A stretch of 64,000 bases of DNA from BRH-c25 sp964447145 (GCA_964447145.1 CAYURW010000001.1:13752-77751); one strand, 5' to 3'; shown: positions 1-8,817, numbered from the stretch's first letter. Program-made: numbers and translations. The notes: generated by a model from the sequence alone, not told the origin.

Positions 1-129
1 TTCGTACAATCCCTTCGGTATTCCTGTCAGGTATTCCCCTTCGCCGGATGTTGGAAGGAAACACATTCCGATGCCGGCATTTTCCATGTAATCCCGCAAG
101 CCCTTTATTCTGTTCCTGTAATCTATCAC
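1..129 (-). CDS. M24 (Xaa-Pro peptidase/creatinase) family protein, N-terminal fragment
   Basis: Only the first 43 codons are in the window; the gene runs off the left edge. The start is GTG at 129-127, preceded by GGAGG (137-141 on the plus strand) with 7 nt spacing. The one upstream ATG overlaps it and stops at once. The peptide reads as an alpha/beta creatinase-type N-terminal domain: a basic helix with RIKGLRDYMENAGIG, then a strand (MCFLPTSGEG) and the hallmark EYLTGIPKG, comparable to the RYLTGF motif of prolidase-like proteins. The catalytic pita-bread domain is outside the window, so I cannot tell a real peptidase from an inactive relative. Family assignment is by motif recognition only. 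Confidence 0.6.
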   Translation of the reverse strand, partial: MIDYRNRIKGLRDYMENAGIGMCFLPTSGEGEYLTGIPKGLYE

Positions 130-264
130 ATAATTTCCTCCTTCTATTTCATTTTGTTCGCTGCATTAAGTATAGGCAGCAGCTGCCTCCGCTTCATTGC
201 CATCTAAGGATATGCAGCGCTCAATACCTGTAATAATAATATAGCAATTGGCTGCTTATATAGC

Positions 265-292
265 AAGCGGGGAGACTCCTGTCCCCCCGCTT
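265..292. terminator. GC-rich hairpin after secreted paralogue A
   Basis: An 8-bp inverted repeat, AAGCGGGG (265-272) with CCCCGCTT (285-292), lies about 40 bp past the stop codon of the minus-strand gene. The flank is T-rich only on the plus strand (TTTTCCCCTT), so it may end transcription from either side weakly rather than being a textbook terminator. Confidence 0.4.
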
Positions 293-330
293 TTCCCCTT
301 GTATTTAATTCTTAATGTCCCAGCCTCTTT

Positions 331-3300
331 CTAATGCCTCTGCTGATTCAGTTGATTTTGTATATCTCTCATAATGTCGCTTCCAATGCCGCGCTGAGTA
401 TCCACAGGATTTGATATTGATTCTGCCCTTTCCTGAGTCCTAAGCCTGTAAGATTCTCTCAGGGGTCCGATGAAATCTGACATGGAATAACGGTGGCCGC
501 TTTCATAATGAGATACAAAAGGGTTAAACACATGTTCAGCAGTCAATCCTTCATAATTTATCTCAATTTTGTATGCAACCACATCAGGATTATTGAATTG
601 GAACTTTGCTGAAGGTGTCGGATAGGACTGCATGGTGAAGCCTACCGGACTGTTATTGTCTTTTACTTTTCTTAAACCCATTTCCTGACGCGCTAGGGTT
701 GTTGCTGTAAACTCAGCCTGCGATGACGAGGCTGCCTCGGATGGATTATGGATACTATCCGGATGCGGAACATCATAGATGGTTTTGTTCTCACTAAGCT
801 TCTGCAGCATAACATCCAGAGCTGATTGCACAGGTATTGCTGTTATTTTTACGCTGCCGGTAAAACAATTCAGATTTTCGCTGCTGACTCCGGACCTTAC
901 AGAGTAATCTCCCTGCTTGGTTGAATATCCCATTTCAGCCCTGTTGGTAATCATACCCATTACTTTCTCAGGTTTTATTATTCTGTTGCCCGCAATATCC
1001 ACGGAGGACAAATTATTGAGATTATCCTGGGCCGCTACTGCGCCCCCGGGCAGAGAAGGACCGCCTCTGTCAATTCCTCCCGGTATAGTCATTGAAGGAA
1101 TTCCGCTGCCCTGTCCTCCGGCTGACCCTGTGGATGAAGAACTTACAGAATCTTCATAATAATTGGATGTATTAATAACCAATGCATCCAGATTGCGCAG
1201 CTTTGGACCTGCTCCGTAACTTGAACCTTCGAATTCGATATACACTTTTACCCGATCGGTTGACTGATCAATAGGATAGTCAAACTTAAAAAATCCCTCT
1301 TGAACATTTGCAGTTTGGATATCCGTAACCTTATTGTTGTTTACGTATTTCTCTATGCTGATGCTAATAGGCCCCGTATAATCTCCCGACACCCATCCCG
1401 AAATTACATCGTTAAAGGTATCCACATCAAAGTCCATTAAGCTGAAAGGTACTGTCGGTTTTATCTCCGGACTCTTTCCGACAACCTTGAAATTTCTACC
1501 GTCTTCTAATGTAAATTGCGGGCTCATGAAATCCTCGACATTTATGATAACTTTATCGCTGGGGAAAATGTTTTCATTCCCGGTAAATACTATTGAAAAT
1601 TTTCCGGCATGGTCAGTAGTCAGCCCCCTATAAAATTTGCGTCTACCGTCCTTGTCATATACTTCTAAATTAAAGGGGCTGTTATAATACTCATTGAAAG
1701 TGCCCATGTCCGCATTATCCCCTAAGTACCCAGTTACGGTCTTACCCGCAATGGAAAAGGCTATCTTCCCTTCCACCTTATTGGTATACGCATCAGCATC
1801 TACCTTGACAAAGGGCAAAACCTTCCTTACCGCATCTCCTCCGCTGCCGGAAACCTCCTCCCCGATTTTCCATTCACCTTTGAAAATGGGGAATTCTATA
1901 TAAAAGATGGAATACCTCTTCCCAATCAAATAACCCACCAGCTCTCCGAAGGCTCGCAAGTCGACTGAGCCATTTCCGCTGAAGGTTTCCTCCGTATCGG
2001 TACCTCCGCCTCCTTCAAAATGGAACAGTGCTGTTGACTTAAACCCGACCCATATCTGAAGCACCCCCAGTTCGCATCCCCAAACAATTACTCCCACCTG
2101 GGGAACGCATGCCAAGGTTGTATGAATCTCGCCGTCAACGGTAAAGCTTATGTCAAAGGATGTGGGGTTAAATTTGGAAATGGGTCCTACATAGTAAGGA
2201 AGACTGCCGAAGCCTATGGAACGATATGTGAATCCTGCTTCAGCATCCCCTGTGGCTATGGCTCTTACCTCTACATGAATCTTACCGTCTATGCCCAATA
2301 CAAGAAATATTCCGACGAAGGCCTTGTTGCCTTTTTCCTTACCCGCAACCTTGCCTAAATCGATATCATATCCATATACGCATTTTTCTAAAGAATACTT
2401 AAAGGTCATATCCCCAATGAGGGTTACATCTGCCGTAGCTTTCCCGATGAAAGAAAATGTCGCATCCATTTGAGTGGTAAGGAAGTTAATGTCGAATTCT
2501 GTATTGAGCTGGGGGTTCTCAACAGTTATTGTACTGCCTTCCTTTACTTTTACTGATACACTCATGGCGCTCTCATTTTCTACGCCTCTGAGGTCGGAAT
2601 ATTGCTCCTTTTCCCACCAATCCCCCTCAAATTTACGCTTCTCCGCCTCTTTCTTCTCTCTTTCCTTTTCTTCTACTTCTTCCTTTGGCGGGTATTCAAA
2701 TATTATTACATTGCTCTTTAATCTGAGAACGTGTTTATTTCCTTCTATGAAACATCTGACATAATCATTTTCGTATACTGGAATACCCTCGTCAGACTTT
2801 GTCAGATAGTTCTTCTGCATTCCGCTTTCCGGGCTTAACTCAAAATCCGGATCTATATAAGCTATGTTCCCCGTTGTAAGATTTATTGTCTGTTTGGGAA
2901 TATTGTAGGAATTAAATACTTCAGGAAGCTCGGGAATCTCAACCGCATAAAGGTCATAGCCCTGCTGATTCTCTCCCTCATCCTCATATCCTAATATTCT
3001 AAATGCATTGCCCTCATCCTCATCAATATATATTTCACCTATTTTAGGGTCAAAGGATGAGGCAGTACTTCTTTGTACGGTCAAGAGCTTTGAGCCCGCA
3101 GGATACCTTATCCCGTTTATCTTGTCAAAGGGCTCGTCGTTTTCTTCGCCAATCTCGAAGGTTGACAGCCTGTTCAAAGTTAGAATATCAAGGCTGTATT
3201 GCATCCCCTGAGGAATCCTCTTGACGTTTTCCCTGATTTCATAATTTACTCCCTGCGCCCTGGCCGGCTCTTCCCGCACTAATTGGGGTTTTTTAAGATT

Positions 3301-3522
3301 GAGAGCCGGCAGTTTAGGAGTTTTTGGTGCTAAAGGTACTGAAGAAGATTTGTCAGTCTCTGGTTTTGTCTCCTGTGTTTTTGTATCTACGGGTCCCTTC
3401 ACCGGAGGCAGTTTTGGGGGAACCGGTGCGCTCCCGTATGCCGCCGAAACAGGACTGACCGCAAAAGATAGTATCATGATAAGAGCTACAAACAGAGCAG
3501 TCATTTTTTTAGTCTTATTCAT
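331..3522 (-). CDS. Giant secreted protein, paralogue A of a three-member family
   Basis: 1063 aa, function unknown. A Sec signal peptide covers residues 1-27 (KK start, hydrophobic core, VSAA cleavage region). A proline-rich linker (30-85) follows, then a conserved globular region with the block PARAQGVNYE near 88. A short highly charged Lys/Glu stretch lies near 285-305 and leads into FEGDWWEKE. A conserved beta-rich core (about 310-600) contains EKCVYGYDIDLG, GNKAFVGIFLVLGIDGKIHV and CVPQVGVIVWGCELG. Repeated beta-sandwich-like segments with PTVPFSLMDFDVDTFNDVISG follow, and the tail is Gln-rich. The same blocks in the same order occur in the proteins at 25777-29175 and 57017-60409. Unlike those two, this copy lacks the C-terminal W-x3-IG-x-M-x-LTQ-x-G domain. 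I see no SLH, LPXTG or transmembrane anchor beyond the signal peptide. Start ATG follows AAGGAAGTGAAGGA. Its upstream region runs into an N gap. Confidence 0.8.
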   Translation of the reverse strand: MNKTKKMTALFVALIMILSFAVSPVSAAYGSAPVPPKLPPVKGPVDTKTQETKPETDKSSSVPLAPKTPKLPALNLKKPQLVREEPARAQGVNYEIRENVKRIPQGMQYSLDILTLNRLSTFEIGEENDEPFDKINGIRYPAGSKLLTVQRSTASSFDPKIGEIYIDEDEGNAFRILGYEDEGENQQGYDLYAVEIPELPEVFNSYNIPKQTINLTTGNIAYIDPDFELSPESGMQKNYLTKSDEGIPVYENDYVRCFIEGNKHVLRLKSNVIIFEYPPKEEVEEKEREKKEAEKRKFEGDWWEKEQYSDLRGVENESAMSVSVKVKEGSTITVENPQLNTEFDINFLTTQMDATFSFIGKATADVTLIGDMTFKYSLEKCVYGYDIDLGKVAGKEKGNKAFVGIFLVLGIDGKIHVEVRAIATGDAEAGFTYRSIGFGSLPYYVGPISKFNPTSFDISFTVDGEIHTTLACVPQVGVIVWGCELGVLQIWVGFKSTALFHFEGGGGTDTEETFSGNGSVDLRAFGELVGYLIGKRYSIFYIEFPIFKGEWKIGEEVSGSGGDAVRKVLPFVKVDADAYTNKVEGKIAFSIAGKTVTGYLGDNADMGTFNEYYNSPFNLEVYDKDGRRKFYRGLTTDHAGKFSIVFTGNENIFPSDKVIINVEDFMSPQFTLEDGRNFKVVGKSPEIKPTVPFSLMDFDVDTFNDVISGWVSGDYTGPISISIEKYVNNNKVTDIQTANVQEGFFKFDYPIDQSTDRVKVYIEFEGSSYGAGPKLRNLDALVINTSNYYEDSVSSSSTGSAGGQGSGIPSMTIPGGIDRGGPSLPGGAVAAQDNLNNLSSVDIAGNRIIKPEKVMGMITNRAEMGYSTKQGDYSVRSGVSSENLNCFTGSVKITAIPVQSALDVMLQKLSENKTIYDVPHPDSIHNPSEAASSSQAEFTATTLARQEMGLRKVKDNNSPVGFTMQSYPTPSAKFQFNNPDVVAYKIEINYEGLTAEHVFNPFVSHYESGHRYSMSDFIGPLRESYRLRTQERAESISNPVDTQRGIGSDIMRDIQNQLNQQRH

Positions 3523-3570
3523 TCCTTCACTTCCTTCTTAAAAATTCTATTTGTATTACTCGGACCTATA

Positions 3571-3580
3571 NNNNNNNNNN
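3571..3580. other. Assembly gap (10 N)
   Basis: Ten Ns, 48 bp upstream of paralogue A's start codon. The flanks share no overlap, unlike the two other 10-N gaps, so unknown sequence may be missing here, including the promoter of paralogue A. Confidence 0.95.
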
Positions 3581-3868
3581 GAACGCGCTAAAGTACATGC
3601 GTCTTAAAACGCTGAACTATATACGCAAATTCAATAAAATCAAGGAAAATGATTTCGTGCTAACTGAATTTAATGTAATATGTTAAGCACGAAGCATTTA
3701 CGTCCTTGAAATTGTGATTCTCAAAATGCAAAAAAGAAATTTACCTGCCGGGTTCCCCCCTAGCAGTTAAGGTCTTCGTAAATGTACTATTATTATATAA
3801 GCCTCCGGTTTGTATGAATAGGTAAAATATGAGCATTATTAGTACAAAAAATGTTATTTAAAAGTGGA
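3581..3868. repeat. Non-coding interval with a dispersed repeat and nested palindromes
   Basis: No gene is seen. Bases 3581 to about 3640 match 37554 to about 37613 (shared blocks GCGCTAAAGTA, GCTGAACTATAT, GCAAATTCAAT); most differences are transitions. Next comes an inverted repeat, TTCGTGCTAAC (3654-3664) with GTTAAGCACGAA (3682-3693). A looser pair is CATTTACG near 3696 and CGTAAATG near 3776. Together it resembles a decayed miniature element. Confidence 0.5.
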
Positions 3869-3899
3869 AGGGACAGTTTTTCTCTGAAAAACCATCCCT
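3869..3899 (-). terminator. Terminator of nrdD (possibly bidirectional)
   Basis: A 14-bp stem with two G-U pairs and a 3-nt loop: minus strand AGGGATGGTTTTTC, loop AGA, GAAAAACTGTCCCT. It lies about 60 bp past the nrdD stop. The minus-strand flank holds short T runs; the plus-strand flank is also T-rich. Confidence 0.6.
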
Positions 3900-3961
3900 C
3901 TTGTTCCTTTGCTTTATTATTTTGATTTCACCCTGCTTTTACAGCTTGACTCCCTAAGTCC

Positions 3962-6034
3962 CTATCCTATTGCGTATTCCTTCCGCTCCTTATACTCTTG
4001 CAGTTTTCCGTCATTCCAGTTGCATGTCGGACGATAGTACCCGGTAATACGGCTGTACACCTCGGTATTTCTTCCGCAGGTTGGGCAGACTGCCTGTTCC
4101 CCCCTCAGATAGCCATGTTCCTTGCATATGGAGTATGTCGGGCTTATAGTATAATACGGCAGTCTGTAAGACTTTGCAATTGTATTGACCAGTTTTGCAG
4201 TGGACTTCCAGTCAGGCATTTTTTCACCTAGAAATACATGAAACACGGTTCCGCTGGTATATAGTGTCTGCAGCTCATCCTGAATATCCAATGCCTGAAA
4301 TGCATCCTCCGTATAGTCTACTGGCAGGTGTGAGCTATTGGTATAATAAGGTGCGCTTTCCGGCTTTCCTGCAGTGATAATTTCGGGGTATTTGCTAATA
4401 TCGTGCTTTGCAAGCCGATAGGCAGTTGATTCGGCGGGTGTAGCCTCCAAATTGTACAAATCATCGTATTGCTCCTGGTAATCGGATAGGCGCTCCCGCA
4501 TATGGTTCAGAACATCCTTTGCAAAATGCTGGGTACGTGCATCAGTAAGATCAGCTATAAGCCATGGAGCATTCAGCCCCACTTCATTCATACCGATTAA
4601 GCCAATTGTAGAGAAATGATTCTGGAAGGTGCCCAAATATCGTTTTGTATAGGGGTACAGGCCTGAATCCAACAGTCTGGTGATCACATTACGTTTTGTC
4701 TTTAAGGATCTTGCTGCTACATCCATTACGGAGTCCAAGCGGCTGTAAAACTCTTCCGGTGTCGCTGACAGATAAGCGATCCGAGGCAGATTAACGGTCA
4801 CGACACCTATTGAGCCGGTGCTTTCGCCACTTCCAAAGTAACCCCCTCCCTTTTTTCGAAGCTCCCGCAAATCCAGGCGCAGACGGCAGCACATGCTTCG
4901 AACATCGGAAGGCTCCATATCGCTGTTAATGTAGTTCGAGAAGTAGGGGGTCCCGTATTTGGCGGTCATTTCAAACAATAGCCGGTTATTCTCGGTGTCT
5001 GCCCAATTAAAGTCCCTGGTAATTGAATATGTAGGTATCGGATATTGAAAGCCGCGGCCTTCATAATCACCCTCAATCATTATGTTAAGAAATGCCTTGT
5101 TTACCATATCCATTTCTTTCTGGCATTCCCCATAGGTAAAGTCCGTCTTTTTGCCCCCGATAATGGCATGCTGCCCTGCTAAGTCCTTAGGTACCGTCCA
5201 ATCCATTGTAATATTCGTAAAAGGGGCTTGTGTTCCCCAGCGGCTTGGGGTGTTGACCCCATACACAAAGGATTCGATGCATTTTTGAACCTGATCCTGG
5301 GTCAGGTTATCCACTTTGACAAAAGGGGCCAGATATGTATCAAAAGAGCTGAATGCCTGGGCTCCTGCCCATTCATTCTGCATGATTCCAAGAAAATTGA
5401 CCATTTGATTGCATAATGATGCAAGGTGCCGGGCCGGGGCAGAGGTCGTTTTCCCATCTATACCCCCCAGCCCTTCCCTTATCAGCTGTTGAAGCGACCA
5501 ACCTGCGCAGTAGCCTGTCAGCATTGACAAATCATGTATGTGCATGTCCCCGTTCCTGTGCGCATTCGCCACCTCTTCATCATATATTTCAGAAAGCCAA
5601 TAGTTTGCGGTTATGGCTCCGCTGTTGGAAAGTATCAGTCCTCCCACAGAATATGTAACAGTCGAGTTCTCTTTTACGCGCCAATCCTCATTCTTAACAT
5701 AATTGTCCACTACCTTCCGGTAATCCAGCAGAGTGCTCAGGGCATTTCTGGCTTTTTCGTGCTGCTTTCGATACAGGATATAAGCTCTTGCCACCTTTGC
5801 ATACCCCGCCTGGATCAGTACAACTTCCACCGCATCCTGTATCTGTTCAACTGCGATGACACCCTTTATTACCTGTGATTCAAATTCCGCAGTTGTCCTA
5901 AGTGCCAGCAGGTCCAATACAGAATCGTCATAATTGACCAATTGGGCTTCAAAAGCACGCTGTATGGCATGGCGAATTTTCTCGATTTCAAATGAGACTT
6001 TGCGTTTATCCCTTTTTTCAACTTGATACTCCAT
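3962..6034 (-). CDS. nrdD: Anaerobic (class III) ribonucleoside-triphosphate reductase
   Basis: Reduces ribonucleoside triphosphates to deoxyribonucleotides under anoxia with a glycyl radical. About 690 aa, the normal family length. The N-terminus is an ATP-cone (VEKRDKRKVSFEIEKIRHAI, first ~95 residues), the allosteric domain. The catalytic barrel follows (NGDMHIHDLSMLTGYCAGWS). The C-terminus has the zinc site Cys/His pair plus CPTCG, then the glycyl-radical loop RITGYYRPTCNWNDGK. An upstream in-frame ATG at 6052 has no ribosome site and overlaps GGAGG. I chose ATG at 6034, which follows GGAGG with 11 nt spacing. It lies 43 bp downstream of nrdG in one operon controlled by the NrdR-box promoter. 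The gene order nrdG-nrdD is the reverse of the enterobacterial one. Confidence 0.95.
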   Translation of the reverse strand: MEYQVEKRDKRKVSFEIEKIRHAIQRAFEAQLVNYDDSVLDLLALRTTAEFESQVIKGVIAVEQIQDAVEVVLIQAGYAKVARAYILYRKQHEKARNALSTLLDYRKVVDNYVKNEDWRVKENSTVTYSVGGLILSNSGAITANYWLSEIYDEEVANAHRNGDMHIHDLSMLTGYCAGWSLQQLIREGLGGIDGKTTSAPARHLASLCNQMVNFLGIMQNEWAGAQAFSSFDTYLAPFVKVDNLTQDQVQKCIESFVYGVNTPSRWGTQAPFTNITMDWTVPKDLAGQHAIIGGKKTDFTYGECQKEMDMVNKAFLNIMIEGDYEGRGFQYPIPTYSITRDFNWADTENNRLLFEMTAKYGTPYFSNYINSDMEPSDVRSMCCRLRLDLRELRKKGGGYFGSGESTGSIGVVTVNLPRIAYLSATPEEFYSRLDSVMDVAARSLKTKRNVITRLLDSGLYPYTKRYLGTFQNHFSTIGLIGMNEVGLNAPWLIADLTDARTQHFAKDVLNHMRERLSDYQEQYDDLYNLEATPAESTAYRLAKHDISKYPEIITAGKPESAPYYTNSSHLPVDYTEDAFQALDIQDELQTLYTSGTVFHVFLGEKMPDWKSTAKLVNTIAKSYRLPYYTISPTYSICKEHGYLRGEQAVCPTCGRNTEVYSRITGYYRPTCNWNDGKLQEYKERKEYAIG

Positions 6035-6077
6035 AGTCGCTAATACCTCCATTACAATATTTTGAATCGATGTCCTT

Positions 6078-6833
6078 CTAACCCCTCAACTGAACACCGG
6101 GGGCCAGTACTGATAATTCCTGCCTGATTCCCTCCATTTCTTCTTTTGAATAAGCTGTAAGATTTATCTCCTGATTTGTGTAATCCCGCATTATAGATCC
6201 GCTTCTCTCAAAGGATTGAATAAACCATCTTTCCCGGGCTCCTGACTCGTGGCAAATGGATTCGGTCATCCGCAGGAGAGCCTCGTGGGGATGCAATTCT
6301 CTCACAACCGTTGTCCTTATCTCATAGGGGACCTTGCTCTCTCTGAGATAATGCAGGCTTGTCCTCCAGCTGTTGTAATAATTTTCCGTAATTATTGGAT
6401 CCTTCGGTCTGCTCAACCCCACTGTCTCCGGGTAATTTTCTCTGCAGTTCTTAAAGTCCAATGCAATATAGTCCAAGAGCTTATCATTGATCAATTCCTT
6501 TAATCTGTCAGGCATGAGACCGTTGGTATCGAGTTTTACCTTCAGCCCCTTTTCTTTAATTATGTGCAAAAAATCCTGTATGTCTTTCTGCAGCAAAGGC
6601 TCTCCCCCGCTGACCACAACGCCATCCAAAAGATGCTTCCTTTGTTCAAGGTAGGAAAGAAATTCCGAGGTTTTGTCCTCACCTTCAGTATCTCCGCCCT
6701 GCTCTCCTGAAAGGACAATTTCTGCATTGTGGCAATAAGGGCACCTTAGCTGACACCCTCTCATGAAACACATTGCTGCAACATGCTCCGGGTAATCCTG
6801 GAGAGTAAGCTTCATATAGCCGGATAACTGCAT
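6078..6833 (-). CDS. nrdG: Anaerobic ribonucleotide reductase activating protein (radical SAM)
   Basis: Generates the glycyl radical on NrdD by reductive cleavage of S-adenosylmethionine. The radical SAM cluster motif CQLRCPYC (CX3CX2C) is near residue 26, followed by the SAM-binding GGEPLLQ block near 90. The length (~251 aa) fits the longer NrdG-like activases of Clostridia. The frame is open to 6875, but I take ATG at 6833 because GGGGG lies 7 nt upstream and the protein then begins MQLSGYMKLTLQDYPEHVA, the typical N-terminus of this group. First gene of the nrdG-nrdD operon. Confidence 0.92.
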   Translation of the reverse strand: MQLSGYMKLTLQDYPEHVAAMCFMRGCQLRCPYCHNAEIVLSGEQGGDTEGEDKTSEFLSYLEQRKHLLDGVVVSGGEPLLQKDIQDFLHIIKEKGLKVKLDTNGLMPDRLKELINDKLLDYIALDFKNCRENYPETVGLSRPKDPIITENYYNSWRTSLHYLRESKVPYEIRTTVVRELHPHEALLRMTESICHESGARERWFIQSFERSGSIMRDYTNQEINLTAYSKEEMEGIRQELSVLAPGVQLRG

Positions 6834-6924
6834 AAAAATACCCCCATATTCAGACAAAAACCGCACATACCCCATAAAGTGTGCGGCCCTATATCAAATG
6901 CCAACCATATTTGTTTACAAATAC

Positions 6925-6953
6925 ATATTACTACTATATATTGTATTTGTCAA
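6925..6953 (-). promoter_or_regulatory. Sigma-A promoter of nrdG-nrdD
   Basis: Minus strand: -35 TTGACA (plus 6948-6953), exactly 17 bp spacer, -10 TAATAT (plus 6925-6930). It lies about 90 bp upstream of the nrdG start. One NrdR box fills the spacer, so repressor binding would directly block polymerase. Confidence 0.8.
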
Positions 6954-6978
6954 TAAATATTGACACAATATATTGTTT
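6931..6978 (-). promoter_or_regulatory. Two NrdR boxes in tandem
   Basis: Two 16-bp near-palindromes match the NrdR consensus acaCwAtATaTwgtgt. Box 1 at 6963-6978 reads ACACAATATATTGTTT. Box 2 at 6931-6946 reads CTACTATATATTGTAT. Equivalent positions are 32 bp apart, about three helical turns, as is typical for NrdR operators. NrdR is the (d)ATP-sensing repressor of ribonucleotide reductase genes; its own gene is not in the window. Confidence 0.85.
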
Positions 6979-7044
6979 GTTTGACAAGCTTCAATTGACA
7001 TAGTAAATGCAACTAAAAGGCCCTGCAAAGAGAAGCGAGACACA

Positions 7045-7398
7045 ATATCTTCTTATTATATGCCCGTGCGATTTTTTGCTTCGCAAAACGCACATGGGCG
7101 GATATCATAAATCCTTCGGATTTATGATATNNNNNNNNNNNNNNNNNNNNNNNNNNNNNNNNNNNNNNNNNNNNNNNNNNNNNNNNNNNNNNNNNNNNNN
7201 NNNNNNNNNNNNNNNNNNNNNNNNNNNNNNTTGCTTCGCAAAACGCACATGGGCGGATATCATAAATCCTTCGGATTTATGATATCCTGTATGCGATACT
7301 TCGCATACAGGATATCTTCTTATTATTTGCCCGTGCGATTTTTTGCTTCGCAAAACGCACATGGGCGGATATCATAAATCCTTCGGATTTATGATATA
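7045..7398. repeat. 112-bp hairpin-rich tandem repeat, at least three copies, interrupted by a gap
   Basis: Copies begin at about 7051, before 7231 (entered inside the gap), and 7318. The spacing of the identical TTGCTTCGCAAAACGCAC block at 7231 and 7343 gives a 112-bp period. Each unit holds three stem-loops. One is GCCCGTGCG paired with CGCACATGGGC. The second is ATCATAAATC-CTTCGG-ATTTATGAT style, with a UUCG-like loop. The third is CCTGTATGCGA with TCGCATACAGG. The array lies between the divergent nrdG and mechanosensitive channel genes. No protein coding is credible across it. Confidence 0.8.
7131..7230. other. Assembly gap (100 N) inside the tandem repeat
   Basis: Exactly 100 Ns with identical repeat units on both sides. 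The size is conventional, so the true copy number of the 112-bp unit is unknown. Confidence 0.95.
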
Positions 7399-7441
7399 AT
7401 AATTGCAGTTCCAAAGTATATTTCAAAGGCCGGTGTTACAA

Positions 7442-8638
7442 ATGATTGATTTTATCAAAAGTTGGCTGGTGCATAACAATATGAACGAAGAGCTTTCTGT
7501 CATTTTGTCAAATATTATTGCAGTTGTCGCCATTATAATACTTGGAATAGTGATTGATTTGATTATGAAAAAGCTCTTTCTTAAAATTGTTAAACCATAT
7601 GCTGCAAAATCCAATCGTAAGTGGGGCGATATTCTACTTAAAAATAAGGCCTTCGATCAGCTGGTTGATATTATCCCCGGGGTTGTTATCTATTGTTTTG
7701 CGCCTGTTTTTACTGAATATCAGGATTGGATTCAGAGAATCGCCTCTGTCTATATAGTAATAGTTATTATATTCGCTGTGCATAAGCTTCTTAATTCCAT
7801 TGATGAGATTTATAGAAGCGGCCCGGAAGAAAGAACAAGACCCATAAAAGGGTTTCTGCAGGTTATTGAGATCATTGCAGTTATTATAGGAATTGTATTA
7901 ATCGTCGGTTTTCTTATAAAACGTTCTCCTTGGATTATGCTAAGCGGTATTGGAGCTGCAACAGCAATAGGAACACTGATATTTAAGGATTCCATACTTG
8001 GATTTGTAGCCGGTATTCAGCTTACTGCAAATAATATGGTTAAGCTTGGTGACTGGATTGAAGTGCCAAAATATGATACAGATGGAGATGTAATAGATAT
8101 AACACTGCATACTGTAAAGGTTCAGAACTGGAATAAAAGCATATCAATGATTCCGACTTATGCATTAATATCAGACTCATTTAAGAATTGGACAGGAATG
8201 CAGGAATTCGGAGGCAGGAGAATAAAAAGACATATATACATAGACTTAACCAGCATAAAATTCTGTACTGAGGAAATGCTGGGGAAGTTTATAAAACTCC
8301 CGTACATCCAAGAGTTTCTAAACAGTAATAATAACAAGCTTAGGCATGAAAAGCAGATGACTAATATTGAGGTTTTCAGGGCTTACCTACTGGGATATTT
8401 GAAGAATCACCCCAGGCTTAACAAAGAATTGACCCAAATGGTAAGACAGCGCCAACCGACTGAATTCGGTATGCCTATAGAAATATATGTTTTTTTGGAC
8501 GGAACCAAATGGGCTGATTATGAAGTCGTACAGTCAGAAATATTCAGCCATGTTATCGCAATAATTCCGGAATTCGATTTGCGAATATATCAAATCCCTT
8601 CGGGACACGATTTTGGAAATTTATCATATAAGATTTAG
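7442..8638 (+). CDS. MscS-family mechanosensitive channel, YbdG-like
   Basis: Small-conductance mechanosensitive channel that would relieve turgor on osmotic downshock. About 399 aa. N-terminal hydrophobic helices (IIAVVAIIILGIVIDLIM and two more) precede the conserved pore region SGIGAATAIGTLIFKDSILGFVAGIQLTANNMVKLGDWIEVP. A soluble domain with VKVQNWNKSISMIPTY follows. The long C-terminal soluble part and total length match YbdG (MscM) rather than short MscS. The frame opens at TTG 7403, but ATG 7442 (preceded by GGCCGGTG) starts at a sensible amphipathic/TM boundary. GTG 7433 is a further alternative. The promoter must lie within or near the repeat array just upstream. Confidence 0.88.
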   Translation: MIDFIKSWLVHNNMNEELSVILSNIIAVVAIIILGIVIDLIMKKLFLKIVKPYAAKSNRKWGDILLKNKAFDQLVDIIPGVVIYCFAPVFTEYQDWIQRIASVYIVIVIIFAVHKLLNSIDEIYRSGPEERTRPIKGFLQVIEIIAVIIGIVLIVGFLIKRSPWIMLSGIGAATAIGTLIFKDSILGFVAGIQLTANNMVKLGDWIEVPKYDTDGDVIDITLHTVKVQNWNKSISMIPTYALISDSFKNWTGMQEFGGRRIKRHIYIDLTSIKFCTEEMLGKFIKLPYIQEFLNSNNNKLRHEKQMTNIEVFRAYLLGYLKNHPRLNKELTQMVRQRQPTEFGMPIEIYVFLDGTKWADYEVVQSEIFSHVIAIIPEFDLRIYQIPSGHDFGNLSYKI

Positions 8639-8817
8639 TTTATCCTGCCTGAAATACTCCTTTACATCCCTGACCATTGCGTTTTGAATTGCTATATAAG
8701 CTGAAGACACTTCCGGCAACATGCAGCCCGAAAGCAGTGAGGCTTTAGTGGAAGCATGTACGCATATTGCTATATATTGCGCCTTTTACCTTATTTTAGT
8801 ATAATGCTCATATAACA

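Noticed and set aside
48..233. 61-codon plus-strand frame near the left edge
   Set aside because: It is antisense to the M24 peptidase start, has no ribosome site and has a Cys/His/Phe-rich shadow composition.
7007..7362. Short frames running through the repeat and Ns
   Set aside because: They encode the same hairpin repeat on both strands and contain undefined residues.
7045..7398. CRISPR array
   Set aside because: Units are 112 bp and contiguous, with no unique spacers and several internal hairpins; no cas genes nearby.
8641..8790. Minus-strand frame ending NAMVRDVKEYFRQDKLNLI
   Set aside because: Composition looks protein-like and it may be a gene relic, but it has no convincing start and I recognise no family.
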